In this document: positions 23,301 through 31,626 of the stretch, in pieces
Layout: every line of letters begins with the position of its first letter
Position numbering within the stretch: the stretch's first letter is position 1
Origin: JAYFRC01 sp034926415
GTDB taxonomy: Bacteria > Bacillota > Clostridia > Oscillospirales > Oscillospiraceae
Assembly: GCA_034926415.1 (NCBI GenBank)
Contig: JAYFRC010000069.1
Span: 1-32,868 of the forward strand
Direction: 5' to 3'
DNA length: 32,868 bases
Made by a program: the position numbers and the translations under genes
The notes under the pieces: model-generated
Told to the model about the DNA's origin: nothing
What the model saw: only the letters and a program-made list of their open reading frames with translations
Database searches by the model: none

Positions 23301-24419
23301 TTATACTATGCTCATCTTCGATATGGCGAGAGGATATTTTTCATGCCCCATGAGCGTCCTGTTGGCCATGATCTCGACCTGCTTGTCGGCGATTATGTAT
23401 TTCAGTATCGAGCCCGAGCGCACTATACCGTCCTGCATGAGAACGCAGTTGCTGACCTCCGCGCCCTTTTCAACACGCACGCCGCGAAAAAGTATGCTGT
23501 TTCTTACCCTGCCCTCTATCACACATCCGTCCGCCACGAGCGAGTTCACACAGTCGCTGTCCGCTCCGTAATAGGTCGAGGCGTCGCTCCTGTCCTTTGT
23601 GCGTATCGGATGCGCGGGATTGAACAGGTTCGCCCGTTTCTGCGGATCGAGAAGCTCCATGCTGCGGCTGTAATACTCGGCCACGGAATGTATCTTCGCC
23701 GCGTAGCCAGCGAACACGCAGGCGTGTATTTTCAGTCTGCCGCTCATGCCCTGGAGCACGTCCTCGCTGAAGCGAAAAAGATTATGGCTCTCGCACTCCT
23801 CGACGAGCCGCAAAAGCAGCTCCTTTGAGAGTATGCAAACGTCGAGATAGCCGCAGCCCTCCGCCGACCTGACGTGCCGGAGCGTGTCGGTCACGCTGCC
23901 GTTTCCATCCACGATGAACGTTGTCGGGTCCTCGTCGTTCGCAAACGGGTGCGGAGCGCACACGACGCTTATATCCGCGCCTGAGGCGATGTGCTCTTCG
24001 AGCATATCCGCAAGCGGAAGATTCGCCGCCAGCTGGCCCGAGGCCATCACCACATAATCCTGACGTATGCGGCAAAGATAATCCCGAATCGACGAAAGCG
24101 CTTCCATGCGCCCGCGGAAACACGTATTGCCGTAGCGCGGTATCGACGGCAGCACGTGAAGTCCGCCGTGTTTGCGGCTCAGATCCCAGTCCTTGCCGCT
24201 TCCGAGGTGGTCGATCATGCTCTGGTATTTTTCCTGGAGTATCACGCCCACATCGGTCACCCCGGCGTTGACCATGCTCGAGAGCACGAAATCTATCATA
24301 CGGTAGCGGCACATGAACGGAAGCGCGTCCGCCACGCGGAGCTCCACAAGCTCCTGCAGCTTCGGTCTTTTGCCGTAGGCGAAAATTATGCCGTGCATAG
24401 AATTGTGCATCGCGTTCAC
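23301..24419 (-). CDS. glgD: GlgD, non-catalytic ADP-glucose pyrophosphorylase-like subunit
   Basis: Regulatory partner of GlgC in Firmicutes glycogen synthesis, 372 residues from a GTG at 24419 that overlaps the glgC stop (GTGA); an ATG at 24410 is an alternative. Nucleotidyltransferase-like N-terminus: HGIIFAYG, RYRMIDFVLSSMVNAGV. The GxGxxR loop of GlgC is absent, and the catalytic SGDHVY region reads ASGQLAANLPLADM, lacking the metal-binding Asp. The C-terminal left-handed beta helix (SLVADGCVIEGRVRNSILFRGV) is kept. This fits a non-catalytic subunit that forms a hetero-oligomer with GlgC. Confidence 0.93.
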   Translation of the reverse strand: MNAMHNSMHGIIFAYGKRPKLQELVELRVADALPFMCRYRMIDFVLSSMVNAGVTDVGVILQEKYQSMIDHLGSGKDWDLSRKHGGLHVLPSIPRYGNTCFRGRMEALSSIRDYLCRIRQDYVVMASGQLAANLPLADMLEEHIASGADISVVCAPHPFANDEDPTTFIVDGNGSVTDTLRHVRSAEGCGYLDVCILSKELLLRLVEECESHNLFRFSEDVLQGMSGRLKIHACVFAGYAAKIHSVAEYYSRSMELLDPQKRANLFNPAHPIRTKDRSDASTYYGADSDCVNSLVADGCVIEGRVRNSILFRGVRVEKGAEVSNCVLMQDGIVRSGSILKYIIADKQVEIMANRTLMGHEKYPLAISKMSIV

Positions 24420-25633
24420 TTTCTCGCCACCTTCCCGTGATTCCCGTCTAGCATCGTATTCGCGCCGACGATCTCCCCGTCGGCTATGCAGCAGCGCGAG
24501 CCAAGCACCGCGACGCCCCATTTATCCGGATCCCCGGCTTTTTCCGGAGGCAAACCGACCTTTGCTCCCCGGCCGATGTGCACGCCTTCGGCGATTATGG
24601 AGTACTCGACTTCGGCGCCCTCGTCTATGACCACTCCAGGCATCAGTATCGAATAGCGAACGACCGCGCCTTTCGCGACCGTCACGGAATGGGAGACGAC
24701 GGAGTTTTCGATCATTCCCTCGACCGAGCTGCCCTGCGTCACGACGCTGTGCCTCACGTAGGCGGCCTCGGACAGATACGCGGGCGGACGCTCCGGCGAT
24801 CTGGCGTATATCGGCCACGCCGGATCGAACATGCTGAGGCCGCCGCTTCCCGCAAGCATATCCATGTTCGCATCCCAAAGGCTCTCAATCGTCCCGACGT
24901 CTTTCCAGTAGCCAGAGAACCTGAACGCGGCAAGCTTCCTGCCGCCTTTGAGCATGTTAGGAATTATGTTCTTTCCAAAGTCGTTCTGTGAATTTTCGTC
25001 GTTTTCATCATCGATGAGGTATCTGCGGAGCTCCTTCCATGAGAACACATAAATGCCCATCGACGCCAGATTGCTCTTCGGCTTTTCGGGCTTTTCCTCA
25101 AACTCGGTTATCGTGTCGTTTTCATCGACGTTCATTATGCCGAAACGCGGAGCCTCATCCCACGGAACCTCCATGACGGAGATGGTGCAGTCCGCGCCGG
25201 ATCTCTTATGGCGCTCTATCATGTCGGAATAATCCATCTTGTAGACATGGTCTCCCGAAAGCACGAGCACATAATCGGGATCGTAGGAGTCGATAAAGCC
25301 TATGTTCTGGTATATGGCATTTGCCGTACCCTTATACCACGTGCCCTCGTCGCCCTTTTCAACATACGGCGGAAGTATATGCACTCCTCCCTCCGCGCGG
25401 TCGAGATCCCAAGGCTGTCCGTTTCCAATATAGCTGTTGAGTTCCAGCGGGCGATACTGCGTCAGCACTCCGACCGTATCTATCCCGGAATTCGCACAGT
25501 TCGAGAGCGGGAAATCTATGATGCGGTACTTTCCTCCGAACGGCACGGCGGGTTTCGCCACCCTGCTTGTCAGAACATACAGCCTGCTCCCCTGGCCTCC
25601 GGCCAGAAGCATGGCCACTGTCTCCTTTTTCAT
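24416..25633 (-). CDS. glgC: Glucose-1-phosphate adenylyltransferase
   Basis: Makes ADP-glucose, the committed step of bacterial glycogen synthesis. 405 residues from the ATG at 25633, preceded by GAGGGG. Motifs: MLLAGGQGSRLYVLT (nucleotide loop), RVAKPAVPFGGKYRIIDFPLSNCANSGI, GTANAIYQN, catalytic VLSGDHVYKMDY, FEEKPEKPKS, FSGYWKDVGTIESLWDANM, then a left-handed beta-helix C-terminus (EGMIENSVVSHSVTVAKGAV and following hexapeptides). It lies 28 bases after glgB and overlaps glgD by four bases, so GlgC and GlgD are translationally coupled, fitting a complex. Confidence 0.97.
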   Translation of the reverse strand: MKKETVAMLLAGGQGSRLYVLTSRVAKPAVPFGGKYRIIDFPLSNCANSGIDTVGVLTQYRPLELNSYIGNGQPWDLDRAEGGVHILPPYVEKGDEGTWYKGTANAIYQNIGFIDSYDPDYVLVLSGDHVYKMDYSDMIERHKRSGADCTISVMEVPWDEAPRFGIMNVDENDTITEFEEKPEKPKSNLASMGIYVFSWKELRRYLIDDENDENSQNDFGKNIIPNMLKGGRKLAAFRFSGYWKDVGTIESLWDANMDMLAGSGGLSMFDPAWPIYARSPERPPAYLSEAAYVRHSVVTQGSSVEGMIENSVVSHSVTVAKGAVVRYSILMPGVVIDEGAEVEYSIIAEGVHIGRGAKVGLPPEKAGDPDKWGVAVLGSRCCIADGEIVGANTMLDGNHGKVARK

Positions 25634-25661
25634 ATACAGCCCCCTCACAGCCATAATAATT

Positions 25662-27578
25662 TCAATTTTTTCCTTTTTCGCTCCGTCGGCCCGGCTTTTT
25701 CTCCGTCCATTTTCCGCTTCCACGGAATATCGCGGCGCCCATCGGCGGTATCGTGACCGCTATTGAACAGGGTTTTCCGTGCGACGGTATACCCTCCGCC
25801 GCGATCTGGCCTTCGTTCAGCGCGCCTGAGCCGCCAAAACACGTATCGTCGCTGTTGAACACCTCGGCCCATTTCGCCCGCGGCGGAACGCCGAAGCGGT
25901 ATCCGTCGATCCTGACGGCCGAGAAATTCACCGCCGCGATAAGCTCGCCACCGCTTTTATCGCGGCGGGCGAACACGACGACGTTGTTTGTACAGTCGTC
26001 CGCGACAAGCCACTCGAACCCCGACCAGTCAAAATCGATTTCCCACAGCTCGCGGTTCTTATTATAGAATTTGTTTGCCGCTGTAAAAAATTCGTTGAGT
26101 TTGCGGTTATAATCATTTTTCAATAATTGCCAGTCGAGCTGTCCCTCAAAATGCCACTCGTTTTCCTGGCCGAGCTCCGCGCCCATGAACATCAGTTTCT
26201 TTCCCGGGTGCGCGAGCATATATGTGTAAAAAGTCCGGACTCCCGCGGCCTTCAGCTCGGCGTCGCCGGGCATTTTGCCGATAAGCGAGCCTTTCATGTG
26301 TACAACCTCGTCGTGCGATATCGGCAGGACGAAATTCTCAGTGAACGCGTACATAATCGAAAACGTTATGTCCTTATGATTTCCGCCCCGGAAATACGGG
26401 TCCATCTTCATGTAATGCGTCATGTCGTTCATCCAGCCCATGTTCCACTTAAGGTTGAAGCCGAGGCCGCCTATATCCGTCGGATAAGTCACGAGCGGCC
26501 ACGCCGTCGATTCCTCCGCGACCATTATCACGTTCGGGTCTATGGAAAACGCCATGGCGTTCAGGTGCTGGATAAATTTCACGGCCTCCAGGTTTTCCTT
26601 TCCGCCCTTCTCATTTGGAAGCCAATCCTTGCGGTCGTAATCGAGATACAGCATCGACGCCACCGCGTCCACACGCAGCCCGTCGATATGGTACTGCATC
26701 AGCCAGTACGCCGCCGACGAAAGCAGGAACGATTCTACCTCCGGCTTCCCATAGTCGAAAACGCGCGTCCCCCAGCCCGCATGCTCGCGCTTTCTCACAT
26801 CCACGTATTCATAACAGCAGCCGCCGTCAAATTCGTAGAGTCCGAACTCATCCTTGCAGAAATGCGCCGGAACCCAGTCGAGTATGACGCCTATCCCCGC
26901 CCTGTGGCAGCGGTCGACGAAATACATGAAATCGTGCGGCGTGCCGAAGCGCGACGTGGGCGCGAAGTAGCCAGTGCACTGGTAGCCCCATGACGCGTCC
27001 AGAGGATGCTCAGTCACAGGAAGAAGCTCGATGAAATTATAGCCTAGGGATTTTACATATTTTGGAAGCTGCTCTGCCATGTCCCGGTATGAAAGGCTGT
27101 CGCCGTTTTCATGGCGTTTCCACGAACCGAGATGGACCTCGTAAATATTGAGCGGGCGGTCGTACACGGGCGCTTTCGACGCGAGCCATTTTTCGTCTCC
27201 CCACCCGTATCCGGAAATATCGTATATCTTCGACGCGGTGCCGGGCCGCGTCTCCGCATGGAACGCGTAGGGGTCGGCCTTGAGCCGAGTCTTCCCATCC
27301 GCGCCCGTGACCGCGAACTTGTAGACGTCGTAAATACCGAGCCCTGAAACAAAGCCCTCCCATATACCGTTTCCGACCTTCGACAGCTCGTCCGCGCTCT
27401 CGCTCCAGTCGTTGAATTCTCCGCTCACCGCGACGCTTTTCGCGCGCGGAGCCCAGACGCGGAAAACATAGCCGTCCTTCCCGCCGCGCTTCGCTTTATG
27501 CGCGCCGAAATATTCCCATCCGCGCGTCATCGTGCCGCTGCGAAAAGCGCGGCTGTCAAAGCCGCCGTCTTTTACCAT
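25662..27578 (-). CDS. glgB: 1,4-alpha-glucan branching enzyme
   Basis: Glycoside hydrolase family 13 enzyme of 638 residues that introduces alpha-1,6 branches. Order: N-terminal CBM48 (residues about 20-115, FRVWAPRAKSVAVSGEFNDW), a TIM-barrel catalytic domain with IYEVHLGSWKR, ELLPVTEHPLDASWGYQCTGYFAPTSRFG and GIGVILDWVPAHF, then catalytic Asp304 (DGLRVDAVASM), Glu355 (VAEES) and Asp423 (SHDEVVHMKGSL). An all-beta C-terminal domain follows. ATG 27578 lies behind GAGGGGGAG. First gene of the glg operon, behind a strong promoter and a leader of about 118 nt. Confidence 0.97.
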   Translation of the reverse strand: MVKDGGFDSRAFRSGTMTRGWEYFGAHKAKRGGKDGYVFRVWAPRAKSVAVSGEFNDWSESADELSKVGNGIWEGFVSGLGIYDVYKFAVTGADGKTRLKADPYAFHAETRPGTASKIYDISGYGWGDEKWLASKAPVYDRPLNIYEVHLGSWKRHENGDSLSYRDMAEQLPKYVKSLGYNFIELLPVTEHPLDASWGYQCTGYFAPTSRFGTPHDFMYFVDRCHRAGIGVILDWVPAHFCKDEFGLYEFDGGCCYEYVDVRKREHAGWGTRVFDYGKPEVESFLLSSAAYWLMQYHIDGLRVDAVASMLYLDYDRKDWLPNEKGGKENLEAVKFIQHLNAMAFSIDPNVIMVAEESTAWPLVTYPTDIGGLGFNLKWNMGWMNDMTHYMKMDPYFRGGNHKDITFSIMYAFTENFVLPISHDEVVHMKGSLIGKMPGDAELKAAGVRTFYTYMLAHPGKKLMFMGAELGQENEWHFEGQLDWQLLKNDYNRKLNEFFTAANKFYNKNRELWEIDFDWSGFEWLVADDCTNNVVVFARRDKSGGELIAAVNFSAVRIDGYRFGVPPRAKWAEVFNSDDTCFGGSGALNEGQIAAEGIPSHGKPCSIAVTIPPMGAAIFRGSGKWTEKKPGRRSEKGKN

Positions 27579-27695
27579 CGCGCAGCTCCCCCTCCATTGT
27601 TACTGTTAAACGAGGAATTTATCGGCAAATTGCACCAAATGCGCGTTAAATTCCTGTTAAATTGACGTAAAATTGCCAATTTTATATCCTTCTGT

Positions 27696-27712
27696 TTGTA
27701 TAAATTATACAA
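27696..27712. promoter_or_regulatory. Perfect palindrome over the glg promoter -10, candidate operator
   Basis: TTGTATAA-A-TTATACAA is an 8-1-8 perfect inverted repeat covering the -10 box and start region of the glg promoter. A bound dimeric regulator there would block the polymerase. No matching regulator gene lies in the window. Confidence 0.55.
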
Positions 27713-27732
27713 CCGCATGCACCCCGCGTCAA
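27704..27732 (-). promoter_or_regulatory. Sigma-A promoter of the glgBCDAP operon
   Basis: On the minus strand TTGACG (27727-27732), 17 bases, TATAAT (27704-27709). The transcript would start near 27697. The leader (about 118 nt) has inverted repeats, e.g. AGGAATTTA with TAAATTCCT, and no terminator. Confidence 0.85.
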
Positions 27733-27894
27733 GAAAAACGTCCCACATTTTGGCGCGCAAATTTCGCCCCGCGCAGACAGAGTATGAAACGGAGGCGAGA
27801 CGAGAAAAGCATCTCCTGCCGTGCCGAGCAGCAGCATCATCATGTGCGGACGGCGGGCGGATATATGAAGTCCTCCTCCTGCGCAGAAGGGCAA

Positions 27895-27929
27895 TTAAAA
27901 AACGGGGCGGCGCTCCGCGCCGCTCCGTT
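27895..27929 (-). terminator. Intrinsic terminator of the HD-ACT-UPF0210 operon
   Basis: On the minus strand AACGG-A-GCGGCGC pairs with GCGCCGC-C-CCGTT around a GGA loop, followed by T6. It lies about 37 bases beyond the UPF0210 stop. The gap 27733-27894 between it and the glg promoter holds no supported gene. Confidence 0.85.
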
Positions 27930-27965
27930 GTGGCATGTCAAAAATCTGTTCTCTCCGTTTTCCCG

Positions 27966-29309
27966 TCAGTTTTTAAGGCTCTGAAGCGGGGCGGGGATCC
28001 TGCCGCCGCGATGTATGAAATCGGCGGAGGAATAGGGATTGAGCGGCATTACAGGCGCGGATCCGAACAGTCCGCCGAATTCAACGGTGTCGCCGACTTT
28101 TCCGTAGGGTATTACTCGCACGGCCGTGGTCTTTGAGTTCACCATGCCGATGGCGGCCTCGTCCGCGATTATGGCGGCGATGGTCTCGGCTGACGTGTCG
28201 GCGGGTATCGCTATCATGTCGAGGCCGACCGAGCAGACGCAGGTCATCGCCTCGAGCTTTTCAAGCGTGAGCGCTCCGCATTTCGCCGCGGCTATCATTC
28301 CCTCGTCCTCGGACACGGGAATAAACGCGCCCGAAAGGCCGCCGACCGACGACGACGCCATTACACCGCCCTTTTTGACGGCGTCGTTGAGCAGTGCCAG
28401 AGCCGCCGTCGTTCCGTGGGTGCCGCAGACCTCGAGTCCCATTTCCTCAAGTATGCGAGCAACGCTGTCGCCCACGGCGGGAGTCGGCGCGAGCGAGAGG
28501 TCCACTATGCCGAACGGCACGTTGAGGCGCTTCGACGCCTCTTGCGCCACGAGCTGTCCCATGCGGGTTATGCTGAACGCGGTCTTTTTTATCGTCTCCG
28601 CGACCACGTCGAACGGCTCGCCCTTGACCTTTTGAAGGGCGCTGTACACAACGCCCGGGCCCGAAACGCCGACGTTTATGACGGAATCGGCTTCGCCCAC
28701 GCCGTGGAACGCACCGGCCATAAAGGGATTGTCCTCGACGGCGTTGGCAAACACCACCAGCTTCATGCAGCCTATGCCTCCGGTCAGCGCCGCGACCTCT
28801 TTTACCGTGCGTCCCATGAGCGCCACGGCATCCATGTCTATTCCGGCCTTCGTAGATGCGACGTTGACGGACGAGCAGACGCAGTCGGTCTCAGCCAGAG
28901 CGCGGGGAATCGACGCGATGAGCTTTCGGTCGCCCTCGGTAAAGCCCTTCTGCACAAGCGCGGAAAAGCCGCCGATAAGGTTGACGCCGCAGGCCTTGGC
29001 CGCAGAGTCCATCGTCTTTGCAAAGCAGGTGTAATCGTCCGTCGCGCTGGCGGCTGCTACAAGAGAGATCGGCGTCACGGATATGCGCTTGTTGACGATG
29101 GGTATGCCAAACTCTCGCTCGATGGCCTCGCCGGTCTTTACGAGATTCTCGGCCTTTCTCGTTATCTTGTCGTATATTTTTTCACAGCAGCTCTTCGCTT
29201 CAGGGTCGGCGCAGTCAAGCAGCGATATTCCCATCGTTATCGTGCGGATATCAAGGTGCTGCTTGTCTATCATATTGATGGTATCAAGTATATCGTTCTG
29301 GTTTATCAT
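27966..29309 (-). CDS. UPF0210 (DUF711) family protein
   Basis: Cytoplasmic protein of 447 residues, the usual length for UPF0210, which has a pyruvate-formate-lyase-like fold but lacks an assigned reaction. Characteristic stretches: LDIRTITMGISLLDC near the N-terminus, GIPIVNKRISVTPISLV, GGFSALVQKG, DAVALMGRTVKE, VGVSGPGVVYSAL, VPFGIVDLSLAPTPAVGDSVA, and a C-terminal FGGLFGSAPVMPLNPYSSADFIHRGGRIPAP. ATG 29309 is seven bases after the ACT-protein stop, with GAGG before it. The pairing of UPF0210 with a small ACT-domain protein is widespread in bacteria and suggests the ACT protein senses a ligand for it. Confidence 0.93.
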   Translation of the reverse strand: MINQNDILDTINMIDKQHLDIRTITMGISLLDCADPEAKSCCEKIYDKITRKAENLVKTGEAIEREFGIPIVNKRISVTPISLVAAASATDDYTCFAKTMDSAAKACGVNLIGGFSALVQKGFTEGDRKLIASIPRALAETDCVCSSVNVASTKAGIDMDAVALMGRTVKEVAALTGGIGCMKLVVFANAVEDNPFMAGAFHGVGEADSVINVGVSGPGVVYSALQKVKGEPFDVVAETIKKTAFSITRMGQLVAQEASKRLNVPFGIVDLSLAPTPAVGDSVARILEEMGLEVCGTHGTTAALALLNDAVKKGGVMASSSVGGLSGAFIPVSEDEGMIAAAKCGALTLEKLEAMTCVCSVGLDMIAIPADTSAETIAAIIADEAAIGMVNSKTTAVRVIPYGKVGDTVEFGGLFGSAPVMPLNPYSSADFIHRGGRIPAPLQSLKN

Positions 29310-29316
29310 ACGCGCC

Positions 29317-29586
29317 TCACACTCTGTGCATAGCGTCGAAAATGTCCTCGCGCTGTATGCGTACGGACAGCGAACGGTTCTGCCCGAAATCCTCGAGCGC
29401 GGTCGCCAGCGCGTCAAACGGCTTTTCGCACGCGGAGGTATCCACGACCATCATCATCGTGAAATAGCCCTGCATAACGGTCTGGCTTATGTCCAGAACG
29501 TTGACGTTGAATTCCGCGAGCTTTGCGCACACGCCGGCTATTATCCCGACCTGATCCTTGCCGATAACTGTGACTATCGCTTTCAT
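29317..29586 (-). CDS. ACT domain protein (UPF0237 family)
   Basis: An 89-residue protein consisting of one ACT domain: KAIVTVIGKDQVGIIAGVCAKLAEFNVNVLDISQTVMQGYFTMMMVVD, with the glycine turn DQVGIIAGV where amino acids bind in other ACT proteins. The remainder is a short tail. It matches UPF0237 proteins, related to GcvR-like regulators, and is usually adjacent to UPF0210. AGGAGAAG lies upstream of the ATG at 29586, 15 bases after the HD gene. Confidence 0.92.
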   Translation of the reverse strand: MKAIVTVIGKDQVGIIAGVCAKLAEFNVNVLDISQTVMQGYFTMMMVVDTSACEKPFDALATALEDFGQNRSLSVRIQREDIFDAMHRV

Positions 29587-29601
29587 ATGGTTCTTCTCCT
29601 C

Positions 29602-30174
29602 TTATTTCAACTCGTCCAGCGTAAGATTGAACGCCGGCATGAAATGTTCCATGAAATACCTGAGCTCGGGCATGTCCATATCGTCCAGAGCTTTTCTGGT
29701 CTGCTCCGCGGCCTCGCGGAACTCGCCGTTCCCGGCCCTTTCCTCCTCGACGCACTTTATATACGCCGAAAGCTTGTCGGCCGCCTTGACTATCTTCGCT
29801 TCCTCGCCGGTTCCTCCGGCGAGCAGCGGCGCGTAATGCTCGCGAAGCTCGGGCGGCAGCATAGTCAGCAGTTTTTTCTGAGCCATGCCCTCTACCGCCT
29901 TGTAGGAATTGCTGATATTGGGATTGTAATATTTTATCGGCGTCGGAAGGTCGCCGGTCAGTATCTCCGACGCGTCGTGATACAGCGCCGCGGCGGCTAC
30001 GGCTCCCTCGTCCACGCTGCCGCCGAAATACTCGTTGCGTATCACGGCGAGCGCGTGCGCAAGCACCGCGACCATATGCGAATGCTCCTGGATATTCTCG
30101 GAAAAAGTGTTGCGCATCAGCGCCCAGCGCGTTATGTAGCGCATACGCGAAATGTAAGCGAAAAAGCTTTCCAT
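29602..30174 (-). CDS. HD-domain phosphohydrolase, YfbR-like 5'-deoxynucleotidase
   Basis: Cytoplasmic metal-dependent phosphohydrolase of 190 residues. YfbR of E. coli removes phosphate from deoxyribonucleoside 5'-monophosphates. Motifs: RYITRWALMRNTFSENIQEHSHMVAVLAHAL (first His), ALYHDASEILTGDLPTPIKYYNP (HD pair and the conserved TGDxPTPIKY typical of YfbR), and KAADKLSAYIKC (final Asp). The ATG at 30174 has GGGAGG upstream. It is first in the HD-ACT-UPF0210 operon. The substrate is inferred from the family. Confidence 0.9.
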   Translation of the reverse strand: MESFFAYISRMRYITRWALMRNTFSENIQEHSHMVAVLAHALAVIRNEYFGGSVDEGAVAAAALYHDASEILTGDLPTPIKYYNPNISNSYKAVEGMAQKKLLTMLPPELREHYAPLLAGGTGEEAKIVKAADKLSAYIKCVEEERAGNGEFREAAEQTRKALDDMDMPELRYFMEHFMPAFNLTLDELK

Positions 30175-30234
30175 ATCATGATCCTCCCGATTTCATATGA
30201 TTTTAACACATTAAATCGTAATATACAATCGACT

Positions 30235-30256
30235 ATTATACCAATATTATACCAAT
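30235..30256 (-). repeat. Perfect 11-bp tandem repeat spanning the mtaB stop
   Basis: ATTATACCAAT occurs twice back to back. On the minus strand each copy contains TATAAT, and the first includes the mtaB stop codon. They could supply -10 boxes for the HD operon, but no -35 is properly spaced for either. Confidence 0.8.
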
Positions 30257-31530
30257 TCTCCGAAAAGAACGCCGTCAAAACTGTCGGTTATGCGTACAGC
30301 GCGCACGGTGTTGTGAAGCCCCTCGCCCTTCGCGCGGACCTGCATATAATTCGGCGCGTGGCCTGAAAAATACGCGCCCTTCTTGCGCTCGAAAAGCACG
30401 GGGTACGTCTTTCCGACACAGGAGGCAAGGTACTCCTCGTGCATTTTCGCGGCGGACGCGGCGGCGCGGTGCGCGCGCTCCTCGCGAACGCACTTTTCCA
30501 CCTGCGGCATGGTCGCGGCGGGCGTTCCGGCGCGCTCCGAATACGGAAAGATGTGCATGGCCGCAAAGCCGACGCGCTCTATAAACGAAAGCGTCCGCGC
30601 AAACTCCTCCTCGGTCTCGCCGGGAAAGCCGGTTATCAGGTCGGTCGTTATCGCGGGCAGGTCGAAAAACTTTCGCAGCAGCGCGACGGACTCCGCATAC
30701 CGAGCCGTGTCATATTTTCTGCGCATGCGCAAAAGCGTTTCGTCACAGCCGCTCTGGAGCGAAAGATGAAAATGCGGGCAGAGATTTTTGATGTTCGCTG
30801 CCCTTTCGCAGAATTCCTCCGTTATCGTGCGCGGCTCGAGAGAGCCGAGGCGTATGCGCATATCGCCGGCGGCGTCCGCGACAGCCTCAAGCGCGTCGAT
30901 AAGGCGAGGGGTCCCGGGGAGGTCTTTTCCGTAGGACGATATCTCTATTCCCGTTATCACGGCCTCGCGGTAGCCCTCCGCCGCAAGCCGCACCGCCTCT
31001 GATCTGACGGTTTCAAGCGGCATCGAGCGCACGGGGCCGCGGGCGTAGGGGATTATGCAGTAGGCGCAGAAGTTCGTGCAGCCGTCCTCTATCTTGAGCA
31101 TCGCGCGGGTGCGGGTGCTGATGCCGCCGGCAGAAAGCAGTTCGAACGAGCGGCGTGAGAGCGCGGCGTCCACGGACACAACGCTTTTTCTTTCCGCAGC
31201 GGCGCTTTCAAGAAGGTCGATAAACGCCATTCTGTCCGACGAACCTGCGACAAGGTCTACGCCCATATTTTGCAGCGTATCCGGCTCAAGCTGCGAATAA
31301 CATCCGCAGGCGGCGACGACCGCGCCGGGGTTTTCGCGTTTTGCGCGGCGCAGCATGGCGCGGGATTTGCCGTCGCTCACGGAGGTGACGGTACAGGTGT
31401 TGACGATGTAGGCGTCGGCGCGGTCGGTGAATCCGACAAGCTCGTGGCCGCGGCGCAGAAGCTCGCGCTCCATCGCCTGCGTCTCGTACTGGTTTACCTT
31501 GCAGCCGAGCGTATATATCGCGACTTTCAT
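30247..31530 (-). CDS. mtaB: tRNA t6A37 methylthiotransferase MtaB
   Basis: Radical-SAM enzyme that converts t6A to ms2t6A at position 37 of tRNAs decoding ANN codons. 427 residues. The N-terminal MTTase domain has cysteines in TLGCKVNQYE, VNTCTVT and ACGCYSQ (second iron-sulfur cluster). The radical SAM motif is EDGCTNFCAYCIIPYARGPVRS (CxxxCxxC). TGIEISSYGKDL, HLSLQSGCDETLLRMRRKYD and DLITGFPGETEEEF are MiaB/MtaB family motifs; GCKVNQYE and the IEISSYG form favour MtaB over MiaB. A C-terminal TRAM domain follows. ATG 31530 lies nine bases after GGAGG. It is divergent from the desulfurase gene, which may supply sulfur. Confidence 0.94.
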   Translation of the reverse strand: MKVAIYTLGCKVNQYETQAMERELLRRGHELVGFTDRADAYIVNTCTVTSVSDGKSRAMLRRAKRENPGAVVAACGCYSQLEPDTLQNMGVDLVAGSSDRMAFIDLLESAAAERKSVVSVDAALSRRSFELLSAGGISTRTRAMLKIEDGCTNFCAYCIIPYARGPVRSMPLETVRSEAVRLAAEGYREAVITGIEISSYGKDLPGTPRLIDALEAVADAAGDMRIRLGSLEPRTITEEFCERAANIKNLCPHFHLSLQSGCDETLLRMRRKYDTARYAESVALLRKFFDLPAITTDLITGFPGETEEEFARTLSFIERVGFAAMHIFPYSERAGTPAATMPQVEKCVREERAHRAAASAAKMHEEYLASCVGKTYPVLFERKKGAYFSGHAPNYMQVRAKGEGLHNTVRAVRITDSFDGVLFGELV

Positions 31531-31552
31531 GTTGTTGCGCCTCCTTCCACGC

Positions 31553-31581
31553 TTGTTTTTTACATATTTACATATTATACT
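31553..31581 (+). promoter_or_regulatory. Sigma-A promoter for the cysteine desulfurase gene
   Basis: TTGTTT (31553-31558), 17 bases, TATACT (31576-31581). Its -10 overlaps the -10 of the opposite mtaB promoter. Confidence 0.75.
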
Positions 31582-31602
31582 GTTAAACAACAATTCACGC
31601 AA
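31574..31602 (-). promoter_or_regulatory. Sigma-A promoter for mtaB
   Basis: On the minus strand TTGCGT (31597-31602), 17 bases, TATAAT (31574-31579). The leader to the mtaB ATG is about 40 nt. Confidence 0.75.
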
Positions 31603-31626
31603 TATCCAAATCAGGAGCTGACCATA

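Noticed and set aside
27673..28136. Small plus-strand open frames between glgB and the UPF0210 gene
   Set aside because: They cross the glg promoter, its palindrome and a terminator, lack ribosome-binding sites, and overlap the UPF0210 3' end.
28416..29333. 305-codon plus-strand open frame
   Set aside because: Antisense shadow of the UPF0210 gene.
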